Positions 54,348 through 63,884 of a stretch of DNA of 64,000 nt are shown here, in pieces (within the stretch, counting starts at the first letter, position 1; each line of letters begins with the position of its first letter). The notes under the pieces were generated by a model. The model had not been told where the DNA came from. It saw nothing but the letters and a program-made list of their open reading frames with translations, and searched no databases. The stretch comes from Vibrio natriegens NBRC 15636 = ATCC 14048 = DSM 759 (GTDB lineage: Bacteria; Pseudomonadota; Gammaproteobacteria; Enterobacterales; Vibrionaceae): NCBI RefSeq assembly GCF_035621455.1, contig NZ_CP141823.1, positions 1,612,001 to 1,676,000 on the forward strand, in the 5' to 3' direction. Both the position numbers and the translations under genes were made by a program.

Positions 54348-55256
54348 CTAACCTTTGAAATGCTGACTTAGCTTAGCAATGTGTTCGGGCCCGATACCAC
54401 AGCAACCACCGATGATAGACGCGCCAGATTGACGCCATTTTTCTGCCCAAATCAGGTAAGCATCAGGGCTTAAGTCGTCACGAATTTCATCGAGACCATC
54501 GTTAGCCGTTGCATCTTTTGGTTGCGGAGGAAACGCATTCGCGTAAACACCAAGGCGGATGTGAGATAAACCGAGTTCCTCTAGTGTACTCACTGAGACT
54601 TGTAATGCTTCTTCTACGATTTCTGGTTGGCAACAGTTAAACAAAATGGCGCTTACCCCAGCTTGTGCCATGGTTTTCACCGCCTGTTGTACCGTCTCAC
54701 CGGAGCGCAGACATGGCTCGTCTGTAGGCTCAGAATCCTCCAGTGTAAACGAGACCCAAAATGGCTTCACTTCAGAGGTTAATTCATCTACCAACGCTTT
54801 TACTGCCACAGATTCGGCAATTAAGCTTTGCGTTTCCGCGAGCCAGAAATCGACCGAATCTGACAAGCCAAGAATTAACGGAGTCGCTAAGTCACGTACG
54901 TGTTCCTGATCGTACAGGTCTGGTCGGTATGAGCCGAATAGAGGAGGAAGTGAACCCGCGACTTTAGCGCCTGTCCCTTGTGCCGCTTCCTTTGCTACTT
55001 GGCCAGAAAGCGCAGCGAGTGATTGTCCTGCTTCTTTGAAGCGCGCTTCTCCGATATGAAATGGCACCAATGCGTAACTGTTAGTTGTAATTACCTGAGC
55101 ACCGCTTTGAATGTAGTCAGTGTGTACATCTTTAACGATTTCAGGCGCTTCGATCATAGCAAGCGCAGACCACTCCGGCTGACGAAAAGGCGCACCACGA
55201 CGATTTAATTCTCGTCCCATACCACCATCAAGAATCAACATCGTATTTGTTTTCAT
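54348..55256 (-). CDS. mmuM: Homocysteine S-methyltransferase
   Basis: 302 residues. Transfers a methyl group, typically from S-methylmethionine, to homocysteine to form methionine. The zinc ligands are visible: Cys in ILFNCCQPEIV and the CC pair in IIGGCCGIGPEHI; the opening LILDGGMGRELNRRGAPF is typical of the family. It precedes the amino acid carrier by seven bases. A candidate MetJ site lies 20-43 bp before the ATG. Confidence 0.9.
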   Translation of the reverse strand: MKTNTMLILDGGMGRELNRRGAPFRQPEWSALAMIEAPEIVKDVHTDYIQSGAQVITTNSYALVPFHIGEARFKEAGQSLAALSGQVAKEAAQGTGAKVAGSLPPLFGSYRPDLYDQEHVRDLATPLILGLSDSVDFWLAETQSLIAESVAVKALVDELTSEVKPFWVSFTLEDSEPTDEPCLRSGETVQQAVKTMAQAGVSAILFNCCQPEIVEEALQVSVSTLEELGLSHIRLGVYANAFPPQPKDATANDGLDEIRDDLSPDAYLIWAEKWRQSGASIIGGCCGIGPEHIAKLSQHFKG

Positions 55257-55557
55257 TTTTCTTACACCTTTAAATGGAAATCTAGCCGTTTGGATGGCTA
55301 AAATTAAATGAGAACGTTACCAATTTCAACCGTTAATTGTCAGTTTGTTCATATTCGCTATTAAGTGATTAGGTTTTGAACAGCTCAACTTGTCCATAAG
55401 CTATAGAGGCGATGCTTGTGAGCGAGTAGCTGAGTTGAGATACTTCTTGTATGTTCGCATGCACTAGATGAATCGAATATTGCGTGAATAGCTGTTCAAT
55501 TGAATCGTGCGCATTGTCATATCGGCGTAATAACAATTAAGTAAATTCTTCACAAAA
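55257..55557. other. Divergent intergenic region mmuM / periplasmic sensor gene
   Basis: 301 bp with no gene. It contains the possible MetJ boxes next to mmuM. Nothing recognisable is seen near the plus-strand gene, whose ribosome site is poor. Confidence 0.5.
55276..55299 (-). promoter_or_regulatory. Candidate tandem MetJ boxes before mmuM
   Basis: Read on the minus strand, three adjacent 8-mers AGCCATCC, AAACGGCT and AGATTTCC match the MetJ consensus AGACGTCT at 5, 6 and 5 positions. MetJ binds such degenerate tandem boxes, and mmuM belongs to methionine metabolism. The match is moderate. Confidence 0.35.
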
Positions 55558-56403
55558 ATGAAGGAACGAATCATCGTTATGAACGACGTGCTAACGCGGC
55601 TATGGAACCACAATCACGCACCATGGATCTTTAAAACAGGTTGTCTTTTATTGATAACCTCACTTCTCTTGGTTATTCAATCGCCCCGTGCTGAATTACC
55701 GCCAGTTACATCATTTAACCAGTTATCCTGTTCGGAACTCGATCAGAACTATCAACCTGTTTCTGATCGAGACCAATTGGATATACTCATTCCTGCTCAC
55801 GCTATGGCATTACCGTTGCTATCAAAATTATGTGAAGCCCCGGAGTTTAATGGTCAGTATTCGGATATCGTGGTGCATTGGCTTCCTCGCAGACAGGTGA
55901 CGCCGAAAACCATTTATAGTCAAAAATTTGATGTGATGTGGGCGAGGGAATACCAACTTTCCGGCTTGAGCCCCGACTACACCAATTATTACGACAAACT
56001 GCTCAGCCTGTCTGGTTATGATGTGTTGTGGTTTGCTAATCAACCGATTGATGATCAGTTTCTAAAGACCCATCGAATAGGTTTACTGAACGATACCTTT
56101 AGCCGTTCGGGCTACCAGCTTCCGGTAAAACAGTTCACGTCGCTCTCTATTGATGTGCGCTCTTCTCTGGTGACTTTATATCCAACGCGTAAAGCAATGA
56201 TTGACGCCTTCAAGAAAGGAGAGGTTGACGTGATTTCGGGGACCAATCATAGCCCGATAAACCAATATGAACTGAAGGTACATACAGCGGTGATTGCCAA
56301 TGGTGTTTCTGCAGGTGGATGGTTTGTTTCTCATTCGTGGGTGCGTTTGTCAGATGAGATGCTTCGCCAACGGTTAGCTCAAGCGTTAGGAGAGATCGGA
56401 TAA
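55558..56403 (+). CDS. Exported ligand-binding-like protein, partner of a membrane regulator
   Basis: 281 residues (ATG 55558, or 55579 for 274; neither has a good ribosome site). A hydrophobic segment (about 26-43) ending in SPRAELPP looks like a signal peptide or anchor, placing the rest in the periplasm. The body has the look of a periplasmic solute-binding protein (LDILIPAHAMALPLLSKLC, then FDVMWAREYQLS and a GEVDVISGTNHSP segment) but I cannot name the family. Two cysteines (LSCSEL and KLCEAP) may pair. Its stop overlaps the next ATG by one base (ATAATG), so the two work together. Confidence 0.7.
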   Translation: MKERIIVMNDVLTRLWNHNHAPWIFKTGCLLLITSLLLVIQSPRAELPPVTSFNQLSCSELDQNYQPVSDRDQLDILIPAHAMALPLLSKLCEAPEFNGQYSDIVVHWLPRRQVTPKTIYSQKFDVMWAREYQLSGLSPDYTNYYDKLLSLSGYDVLWFANQPIDDQFLKTHRIGLLNDTFSRSGYQLPVKQFTSLSIDVRSSLVTLYPTRKAMIDAFKKGEVDVISGTNHSPINQYELKVHTAVIANGVSAGGWFVSHSWVRLSDEMLRQRLAQALGEIG

Positions 56404-57524
56404 TGCCTTTGAAAGTGATAGCGCAGGACAACTGGAAAATATTGGCGGGGCTGACGTTATTTTATTTGATGGTGTCCTTAGTCTGTGGTGCGTTTTTTAC
56501 CCAATACCGTTATTCGCAATTTGTGAATCAAGACTTAATGTCTGCGCGCAGTCATATTTGGCTTGATGGTGCGGAAATGGGTGAGCGCCCAGAAACACAA
56601 CGTATTTTCAAATTGAAAAGCCAGCTGTTGTTGGATCAGGTTAGTTGGTACAACCCAATACAAATTTTTAGCCAGTGTCATACTGCCGCGCCGTCTTTGT
56701 CTCCTGAAGACAACTCCTCTCTGAGACTACCATTAACATTTTCTCTCGATTTATCTGCAGACCAAACTGGCGACTTAATCGATATAAACTGTCAATTGCA
56801 AGGCGAGAACTGGCTTTTTACCTCTATTTTGTGCGCCGCTTTGTCGGTCCTATTTATCTCTTTTCAGCCTCGTCCACTTAATACAGATGACCTGAAACTG
56901 CTTAAGCGATTACTGCAAATTGGCGGAAGCAGTGTTGATCAAAAGCGTTGGAAGCAAGCTATTGAGAAATTTCGTGCAACAAATCCAGACAGGGGCATTA
57001 ATGAGGATTACCTCAGACGAGTTCTCGAAACCGAAGCGGAAAAGTTTCAATCTGTAGAAGAGAGATTCACGTTGCTTGAACAGGCATCTAAGCCACTAAC
57101 GTTGTCGTTTTTACTCAATAGTGGGAATGTCGAAGTGCGTGTCAATGATGTCATTATTCCAATGTCTACTACTCCGGCAATTTACTGGCTATGGTACGCG
57201 AAAAAGCGCATGACGCATTCTAATGACGGTTGGGTATTGAATCCGCCAAGTAACCGACCTTCCCAATCACTGGCTGCGGAGCTGATTACATTGATGGAAA
57301 ATTATGGTGGTCACGGAAGAGCAATCAGTGAACTCAAGCAGAACGGATTAAAGGCAAAAACGCTCGACCAAAATCGCAATAAAATTAAAGATGCATTGGT
57401 TAATAGTTTAGGAGAAAGCTTTATTGAACAATTTGGCTTTGAAAGTGATAAACAAGAAGACAATACGCAATCAATTTATCGTTTGAAGATATCTCCAAAT
57501 GATATTTCAATAAATGAAAGTTGA
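56403..57524 (+). CDS. Membrane protein with C-terminal OmpR-like winged helix (putative one-component regulator)
   Basis: 373 residues. Two membrane helices (about 12-33 and 136-154) enclose a periplasmic domain of about 100 residues with two cysteines (92 and 130). The cytoplasmic part (155-373) has a linker and then, from about 232, a pattern like OmpR/ToxR winged-helix domains: strands LTLSFLLNSGNVEVRVNDV, helix IYWLWYAKKRM, recognition-like helix LDQNRNKIKDALVNSLGE and a final SIYRLKI strand. ToxR has its DNA-binding domain at the N-terminus; here it is at the C-terminus. The fold assignment is by eye. It probably transmits a periplasmic signal sensed with the preceding protein. Confidence 0.65.
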   Translation: MPLKVIAQDNWKILAGLTLFYLMVSLVCGAFFTQYRYSQFVNQDLMSARSHIWLDGAEMGERPETQRIFKLKSQLLLDQVSWYNPIQIFSQCHTAAPSLSPEDNSSLRLPLTFSLDLSADQTGDLIDINCQLQGENWLFTSILCAALSVLFISFQPRPLNTDDLKLLKRLLQIGGSSVDQKRWKQAIEKFRATNPDRGINEDYLRRVLETEAEKFQSVEERFTLLEQASKPLTLSFLLNSGNVEVRVNDVIIPMSTTPAIYWLWYAKKRMTHSNDGWVLNPPSNRPSQSLAAELITLMENYGGHGRAISELKQNGLKAKTLDQNRNKIKDALVNSLGESFIEQFGFESDKQEDNTQSIYRLKISPNDISINES

Positions 57525-57688
57525 CTTATCTTATTGAAATTAATGGATAATATTTTATAGATATCTCTAAGCTGTAATCAGATATATTTGTAACAGAAGC
57601 TTCATCATTTTTCGTCAAAGTAGCTGCCACTGAGTTCGGACAAGGTGTCTGAATGGAAACTAAAAGCAGTGAAATAAACGGAAATATT

Positions 57689-58690
57689 ATGAAAAAATTA
57701 TCAAAACTTTGCCTTGCGATGGCGGTGGGCTCTTCATGTGCAATGTCAGCAAATGCACTTGCGTTGAATATCGTTTTAACCAACGACGATAGCTGGGAAA
57801 CAACCAACATCCAACTGTTGAAATCAGCATTAGAGGAAGCAGGCCACGATGTGATCATGTCTGCACCTTGTACGGGGCAAAGTGGTAAAGGTGGCGCAAT
57901 GAGTCACTACCGCCCAGTGTCGATTGATGAATCCCAGGCTGGAGACCAGGAATATTGTGTCGGTGATACAGATACGAGTGTTGCATATAAAGATTATGTC
58001 GAAGGGACACCAGTCATGGCGGCGATTTACGGTATCGATATAGCGGCGAAGAATGTCTGGGGACAAGAGCCAGATCTCGTCATATCAGGTCCTAATGAGG
58101 GTAACAACTTAGGTTATATGAACAACAACTCTGGAACGCTAGGTGCAACAATGGCGGCTTTGAGCCGAGGTATTCCTGCGATTGCCATTAGTGCTCATCA
58201 TAATACTTCAAGTGACGCCGAACAGTCTCAGCTTGTAGCTAATGTTGTCGTTGATATTGTGGCTCAGCTCGTTGCGAGCCAGTCATCGGGAGCACCACTT
58301 TTACCTGCCTATACGGGATTAAACTTGAACACGCCAGAAGACATGAACAACCACCTGGGATACAAGTTTACCGACGTAGGTTGGAACGCGGGGGCAGAGT
58401 TTGCATTTAGTGAAGATCTTTCGCAGCAAAGCACCGCAGTCTACTACATGATGAAACGCCTAATGGAAGAGGGAATGGACTCTAGCGAAGCGCAAGTTGA
58501 AGCGGTGGCTTTACTAAAAGACAAAAAAGGACTCGCATTTAACATGGGTGATGCCGGCGATACTAATCAGAACTCTGAGGGTGTTGCTGTAAAACAAGGG
58601 TACATTACTATCAGTACCATTGACGGTAACGTTCAAGCGGCGCGCGGTAAAGTGGCATTGGTAGAACAACGTCTTGTTGGCTTGGAATAG
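57689..58690 (+). CDS. Exported SurE-family phosphatase
   Basis: 333 residues from ATG 57689, chosen because MKKLSKLCLAMAVGSSCAMS followed by ANALA is a clear signal peptide; upstream starts would bury it. SurE proteins are metal-dependent 5'-nucleotidases. The NDD metal motif (residues 32-34, VLTNDDS) and the SGPNEGNNLG and LGATMAALSRGIPAIAISAH segments match the family. Standard SurE is about 250 residues and cytoplasmic; this one is exported and longer. Possible role: recovering phosphate from nucleotides in the periplasm. Confidence 0.85.
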   Translation: MKKLSKLCLAMAVGSSCAMSANALALNIVLTNDDSWETTNIQLLKSALEEAGHDVIMSAPCTGQSGKGGAMSHYRPVSIDESQAGDQEYCVGDTDTSVAYKDYVEGTPVMAAIYGIDIAAKNVWGQEPDLVISGPNEGNNLGYMNNNSGTLGATMAALSRGIPAIAISAHHNTSSDAEQSQLVANVVVDIVAQLVASQSSGAPLLPAYTGLNLNTPEDMNNHLGYKFTDVGWNAGAEFAFSEDLSQQSTAVYYMMKRLMEEGMDSSEAQVEAVALLKDKKGLAFNMGDAGDTNQNSEGVAVKQGYITISTIDGNVQAARGKVALVEQRLVGLE

Positions 58691-58701
58691 GAGCGACAAG
58701 A

Positions 58702-59352
58702 ATGAATCGACACAATACTTTGTTTGTTACTTTATTATCGGTTTCCGCTCTGTGGGGATGTAATAGCGACAGTGATGACAACAGGCAAGCGCATGTGCAA
58801 AGTGGTGTTTACTCAGGCGTTATTTGGGCGGATGACGCCTCTCCAGATGGTGCGCAGGTCGTTATACAAGAGGGAGTGGAGCCACAACTTACGCTTTGGG
58901 ATGCGAGAGAACATCAAACTTCGTACCTAGGGGCTCTAAGCAATGATCAAATTACGTTTTTAACCGCTTCCGTTAACTGTGAAATGAGCGGTACTAACTT
59001 AACTTGTAATAATGCTAATGGTTCTTCCGTTTTATTACCCATCACCAAAGAGAGCGCTGACCTGAGCAATTATGCTGGCACTTATCAGGCAAGATACTCT
59101 GACGGACTGTATCAAATGTCGATTGATGAATCGGGGGCAATCGCGTTAACTGGATCTGCGTGTAGCAGTGAAGGTTCGCTTTTTACTTCGGCAGGATTAG
59201 AAAGCGTAATCATGATGGAACTGCTTGATGCGCAATGCATTCAGATTGGAAATGTAAATATTGCGACGCTTGAAGTGGATAATGATTCTTTGGTTAGTAT
59301 CAACGTTCAAACAGACAGTGATGAGTTCCCACAAGTCTGGGTTAAACTGTAA
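58702..59352 (+). CDS. Predicted lipoprotein of unknown function
   Basis: 216 residues. Lipobox at about residues 16-20 (ALWGC) after a short hydrophobic stretch; then an Asp-rich linker. The mature part looks beta-rich (repeated short strands such as SGVYSGVIWADD and YAGTYQARYSDGLYQMS) with four more cysteines. It starts 11 bp after surE behind AGGAGCGAC, so the two are co-transcribed. No family recognised. Confidence 0.75.
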   Translation: MNRHNTLFVTLLSVSALWGCNSDSDDNRQAHVQSGVYSGVIWADDASPDGAQVVIQEGVEPQLTLWDAREHQTSYLGALSNDQITFLTASVNCEMSGTNLTCNNANGSSVLLPITKESADLSNYAGTYQARYSDGLYQMSIDESGAIALTGSACSSEGSLFTSAGLESVIMMELLDAQCIQIGNVNIATLEVDNDSLVSINVQTDSDEFPQVWVKL

Positions 59353-59371
59353 TAGATTTACAGTGTAAACA

Positions 59372-59400
59372 AAAAGCCGCTAAAAATAGCGGCTTTTGAT
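59372..59400. terminator. Bidirectional terminator between the lipoprotein gene and katG
   Basis: AAAAGCCGCTA (59372-59382), four-base loop, TAGCGGCTTTT (59387-59397). Both genes converge here. Confidence 0.9.
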
Positions 59401-59443
59401 TTAATACGCACCAAAGTGCATTTCCAGTGTATGTGGCTCGTTA

Positions 59444-61618
59444 TTAAACCAAATCGAATCGGTCTGCGTTCATGACTTTCGTCCAAGCCGAGATAAAGTC
59501 TTTTACGAACTTCTCTTGATTGTCATCTTGAGCGTACACTTCAGCATAAGAACGCAAGATGGAGTTTGACCCAAAGACTAAGTCTACGCGCGTTGCTGTC
59601 CATTTCGCTTCACCTGTTTTACGGTCACAAATATCGTAAGAGTTGCGGCCAGTTGGTTTCCATGTGTACGACATGTCCGTTAGGTTTACGAAGAAGTCAT
59701 TGGTCAGCGCACCTACACGGTCAGTAAACACACCATGTTGAGTACCGCCGTGGTTAGTACCAAGTACACGCATACCACCTAGTAGTACCGTCATTTCTGG
59801 ACCGGTCAGACCAAGCAGCTGTGCACGGTCTAGCAGCATTTCCTCTGGTTTAACGGCATAATGCTGTTTCTGCCAGTTTCGGAATCCGTCAGCCACTGGT
59901 TCAAGGACATCGAATGACTCAACATCGGTTTGCTCAGCCGTAGCATCGCCGCGACCAGGTGTAAATGGCACTGTAACGTCAAAACCTGCCGCTTTAATTG
60001 CTTGTTCAAGCCCGACATTACCAGCAAGCACGATAGTATCCGCCACGCTGACACCAGATTCATCTGCAATCTTAGTTAGTACATCAAGTACGCGAGCCAG
60101 ACGTTGTGGTTCGTTGCCTTCCCATGCGTTTTGTGGAGCTAAGCGTATACGTGCGCCGTTAGCACCACCTCGAAGATCCGAGTGTCGGAATGTACGTGCA
60201 CTGTCCCAAGCTGTTGAAACCAAATCAGAAACGCTTAAGTCCGTTGCTGCAATTTTTGCCTTTACTGAGTCTACGTCGTAGTTGGTCGTGCCAGCAGGGA
60301 TTGGATCTTGCCAGATAAGATCTTCGGCTGGTACATCTGGGCCAATGTAACGCGCTTTAGGGCCTAAATCGCGGTGCGTCAGCTTAAACCAGGCTCTCGC
60401 GAATACTTCGTTGAAGTACTCTTGGTCTTGGTAGAAGCGCTCAGAAATCTTGCGATACTCAGGGTCAGCCTTCAAAGCCATATCGGCATCTGTCATCATT
60501 GGGTTGTAACGAATTGACGGATCTTCAACATCGACCGGCTTATCTTCTTCTGCGATATCTACAGGCTCGTATTGCCAAGCGCCGGCAGGGCTTTTAGTTA
60601 GTTGCCACTCATGTTCTAGTAGCATTTTGAAATAGCCGTTGTCCCATTGAGTCGGATGGCTTGTCCAAGCGCCTTCAACTCCGCTAGTTACGGTGTCACG
60701 GCCAATGCCGCGAGATTTGTGGTTATTCCAACCAAGACCTTGCTCTTCAATATCCGCACCTTCAGGGTCTGGACCTAAGTTTGCCGCGTCGCCATTACCG
60801 TGAGCTTTACCAACCGTGTGACCACCTGCCGTTAAAGCGACGGTCTCTTCATCATTCATCGCCATACGTGCAAAGGTAACGCGCATGTCGGCTGCGGTTT
60901 TAAGAGGGTCTGGATTACCGTCCACACCTTCTGGGTTCACGTAAATCAAACCCATCATCACTGCTGCCAGAGGGTTTTCAAGGTCACGTTCGCCAGAGTA
61001 ACGGGTACCTTTACCACCACTTGGCGCTAACCATTCTTTTTCTGAACCCCAGTAAATGTCTTTTTCTGGATGCCAGATATCTTCTCGGCCAAAGGCAAAT
61101 CCAAAGGTTTTAAGACCCATAGATTCATATGCCATGTTACCCGCAAGAAGCATTAAATCCGCCCAGCTTATTTTGTTGCCGTATTTTTTCTTAATTGGCC
61201 ATAACAAGCGACGAGCCTTATCTAAGTTACCGTTGTCTGGCCAAGAGTTAAGTGGCGCAAAGCGTTGGTTACCAGTTGAACCACCCCCGCGACCATCAGT
61301 GGTGCGGTAGCTACCAGCGGAGTGCCACGCCATACGAATCATTAAGCCGCCGTAGTGTCCCCAGTCTGCTGGCCACCAATCTTGACTGTCCGTCATTAGC
61401 GCTTTCAAATCATTTTTTAAGGCTTCAACGTCAAGTGATTTAAGTGCTTCACGGTAGTCGAAGTCTTCTCCAAGTGGGTTTGTTTTTTTGTCGTGCTGAT
61501 GGAGAATGTCTAAGTTAAGCGCGTTCGGCCACCATTCCATCACGGTCGAACCGGTGGAAGTCATGCCACCATGCATTACCGGGCACTTTCCTGCTGAGTT
61601 ATTATCGCTGTTGTTCAT
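59444..61618 (-). CDS. katG: Catalase-peroxidase
   Basis: 724 residues, the usual KatG length with two peroxidase-like halves. Destroys hydrogen peroxide using heme b. Active-site Arg, Trp and His are at 95, 98 and 99 (MIRMAWHSAG); the heme His lies in TAGGHTVGKAHG; the Tyr of YVNPEG and the Met downstream complete the Met-Tyr-Trp adduct. Ribosome site AAAGGACA before the ATG. No signal peptide. OxyR control is likely from family knowledge, but I could not confirm a site in the AT-rich upstream region. Confidence 0.96.
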   Translation of the reverse strand: MNNSDNNSAGKCPVMHGGMTSTGSTVMEWWPNALNLDILHQHDKKTNPLGEDFDYREALKSLDVEALKNDLKALMTDSQDWWPADWGHYGGLMIRMAWHSAGSYRTTDGRGGGSTGNQRFAPLNSWPDNGNLDKARRLLWPIKKKYGNKISWADLMLLAGNMAYESMGLKTFGFAFGREDIWHPEKDIYWGSEKEWLAPSGGKGTRYSGERDLENPLAAVMMGLIYVNPEGVDGNPDPLKTAADMRVTFARMAMNDEETVALTAGGHTVGKAHGNGDAANLGPDPEGADIEEQGLGWNNHKSRGIGRDTVTSGVEGAWTSHPTQWDNGYFKMLLEHEWQLTKSPAGAWQYEPVDIAEEDKPVDVEDPSIRYNPMMTDADMALKADPEYRKISERFYQDQEYFNEVFARAWFKLTHRDLGPKARYIGPDVPAEDLIWQDPIPAGTTNYDVDSVKAKIAATDLSVSDLVSTAWDSARTFRHSDLRGGANGARIRLAPQNAWEGNEPQRLARVLDVLTKIADESGVSVADTIVLAGNVGLEQAIKAAGFDVTVPFTPGRGDATAEQTDVESFDVLEPVADGFRNWQKQHYAVKPEEMLLDRAQLLGLTGPEMTVLLGGMRVLGTNHGGTQHGVFTDRVGALTNDFFVNLTDMSYTWKPTGRNSYDICDRKTGEAKWTATRVDLVFGSNSILRSYAEVYAQDDNQEKFVKDFISAWTKVMNADRFDLV

Positions 61619-62498
61619 AGGGTGTCCTTTTAGCAGTGAAATATTATTTTTTCTTAAAACAGAAAATGTAAGTGTTTTATCACTGTTTGATTATCTGTTT
61701 AGAAGTTAATGTTTATACATCTCAGTAACTTGTAATTGATAATAGTAAGGAACATGAGATTTATCATATCACTTAGACCGATTAATTTAATAAGCTAAGC
61801 CTATCAATCTAGAACTGATTTCTTAGCGCGATAAGAGGTAAATAACGTTTATGGATTCTCTGTGGAAGGGAGAGTGTTTTAATCTGAAATAGGAGAGGTG
61901 ATAACGTGTGCTTGAAGTATTAGTAATATTCGTAGGCTAAAAATTATCTCGCCTTTCATAAATTAGTTTGAATAATAGATAAAAGGCCAGTGAAGTCGTT
62001 TTATATAATTAATGGTTATTAAAAGAGCCTAAATTTGCATAACTTTATCACCTTCATAAGCTTTGAACATTCATACACCTTTAAACTGAAGTTATTGGCT
62101 AACTATATGAAAATAAGGATGACTCTTATTTAATTGATTTAATTATCAGTAATGAGACGCTTTTTCATAACTATCTCAATGAATTGCTCATACACTTTAA
62201 GCGTTTTAAAAACTGTATCACCCCGAATCTATTGTTGGAGCTCGGGTTCCAAGGTAGACAAGTAAATTAGACGATTAAACCTAATTACAGTGACCTGATT
62301 AAACTCGAAAATACTGTTTTCCTTATCTTGCCTACTTTAGAAAATGGACGATCTACTTTTTAGCAATATATTGAGGTTTAAGAAGCAGATCATTGTAACT
62401 GGATAATAGCTACTCTAAATAAACGTTTAAGTATGAGGAGCTTGGGTGTCTTATTCAATACTCGCAAGTGCTCATGCAAAACGTATGAGGCAACTTGT
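61619..62498. other. Long AT-rich intergenic region katG / FAD oxidase
   Basis: 880 bp between divergent genes, unusually long and AT-rich for this window. The katG promoter should lie at the left end. An open frame without a start codon (62103-62270) might be the end of a lost gene (see findings). Otherwise nothing recognisable. Confidence 0.5.
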
Positions 62499-63884
62499 AT
62501 GAAAAGTATCGAAAGCGCTAAGGTCGAAGACTTTATAAAACATTTCGGTGGTGAGGCTATTTTACCTGATGATGCGTCTTATGATGAGGTTCGTAAAATT
62601 TGGAACGGCATGATAGACCGCAAGCCCGGTATGATCGCTCGCTGTAAATCGGCGGAAGATGTTGTGTTGTCAGTGAATTTCGCTAGAGAAAACAATTTGC
62701 TCGTCTCTGTTCGAGGAGGAGGGCACAACATTGCTGGTAATGCCGTGTGTGATGATGGTTTGATGATAGACTTAACTCTTCTTAACGAGGTTCAGGTCTA
62801 TCCGTCAGCACAAAAGGCGATTGTCGGACCCGGTTGTACCCTTGGTGACATCGATGCGAAGACACAAAATTATGGTCTGGCCACTCCTGTAGGTATTAAT
62901 TCTACGACGGGTATTGCTGGTTTAACGCTAGGTGGCGGCTTTGGCTGGCTAAGTCGTAAATATGGTATGACGATTGATAGCTTGGTATCTGCGAACGTGG
63001 TGACAGCAGATGGGCGTCAATTGCTTGCTAGTGAGACAGAAAATCAAGATTTATTCTGGGCACTTCGGGGGGGCGGTGGTAACTTTGGCATCGTTACTCA
63101 ATTTGAGTTCCAGCTTCACCCTGTTGGTCCTGATGTACTTAGCGGCCTGATCGTATTCCCATTTAGTCAAGCCAAGTCCGTCATTAGTCAATTCGCCCAA
63201 TTCACGAAAACCGCTCCAGAAGAACTCAGTGTTTGGATGGTTAGCCGTAAAGCGCCACCTTTACCTTTTTTGCCGGAAGAGGTTCATGGTAAAGAGGTCG
63301 TCGTTCTTGCCATTTGTTATGCGGGAGATCCTTCCGAGGGTGAAAAGCTGATTGAACCGCTTCGGTCATTTGGTGATGCTCATGGTGAGCACATCGGTGT
63401 ACAACCTTTTGCCGCATGGCAGCAAGCCTTTGATCCACTTTTAACGCCGGGTGCACGTAATTATTGGAAGTCACATAACTTTACCGAGCTCAGCGAAGGG
63501 GTGATAGACGCTGCTATCGAATACGCAGGGAAATTACCGTCACCTCAATGTGAGATTTTTATCGCCTCTCTAGGCTGTGCCGCTTCCCGCCCTGCGCCTG
63601 AATCGATGGCGTATTCTTGTCGTGATGCTGAGTACGTTCTTAATGTCCACGGGCGTTGGGATGCCGCGGAGGATGATGAAAAATGCATTACTTGGGCGCG
63701 TGATTTCTTCGCGAAAACCAGACCTTTTGCCAGTGGCGGTGCTTACATCAACTTCCTGACTCAGGACGAGTCGGAACGCACCGAGTCTGCTTATGGCCCA
63801 ACGTACGCACGTCTTCAGGAAATAAAGAAAAAGTATGATCCGAATAACTTATTCAGAATGAATCAGAATATTCCTCCGCAATAA
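62499..63884 (+). CDS. FAD-linked oxidase (berberine bridge enzyme type)
   Basis: 461 residues from ATG 62499, preceded by GAGGC; an in-frame ATG at 62433 would add a Cys-rich tail with no support. The FAD_binding_4 domain (about 40-210) carries the covalent FAD-linking His in VRGGGHNIAGNAV and the GVGGLTLGGG-like loop (here GIAGLTLGGGFGWLSRKYGM). The C-terminal berberine-bridge element ends in KKYDPNNLFRMNQNI. No signal peptide, so cytoplasmic. Such enzymes oxidise sugars, alcohols or aromatic compounds; substrate unknown. Confidence 0.9.
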   Translation: MKSIESAKVEDFIKHFGGEAILPDDASYDEVRKIWNGMIDRKPGMIARCKSAEDVVLSVNFARENNLLVSVRGGGHNIAGNAVCDDGLMIDLTLLNEVQVYPSAQKAIVGPGCTLGDIDAKTQNYGLATPVGINSTTGIAGLTLGGGFGWLSRKYGMTIDSLVSANVVTADGRQLLASETENQDLFWALRGGGGNFGIVTQFEFQLHPVGPDVLSGLIVFPFSQAKSVISQFAQFTKTAPEELSVWMVSRKAPPLPFLPEEVHGKEVVVLAICYAGDPSEGEKLIEPLRSFGDAHGEHIGVQPFAAWQQAFDPLLTPGARNYWKSHNFTELSEGVIDAAIEYAGKLPSPQCEIFIASLGCAASRPAPESMAYSCRDAEYVLNVHGRWDAAEDDEKCITWARDFFAKTRPFASGGAYINFLTQDESERTESAYGPTYARLQEIKKKYDPNNLFRMNQNIPPQ

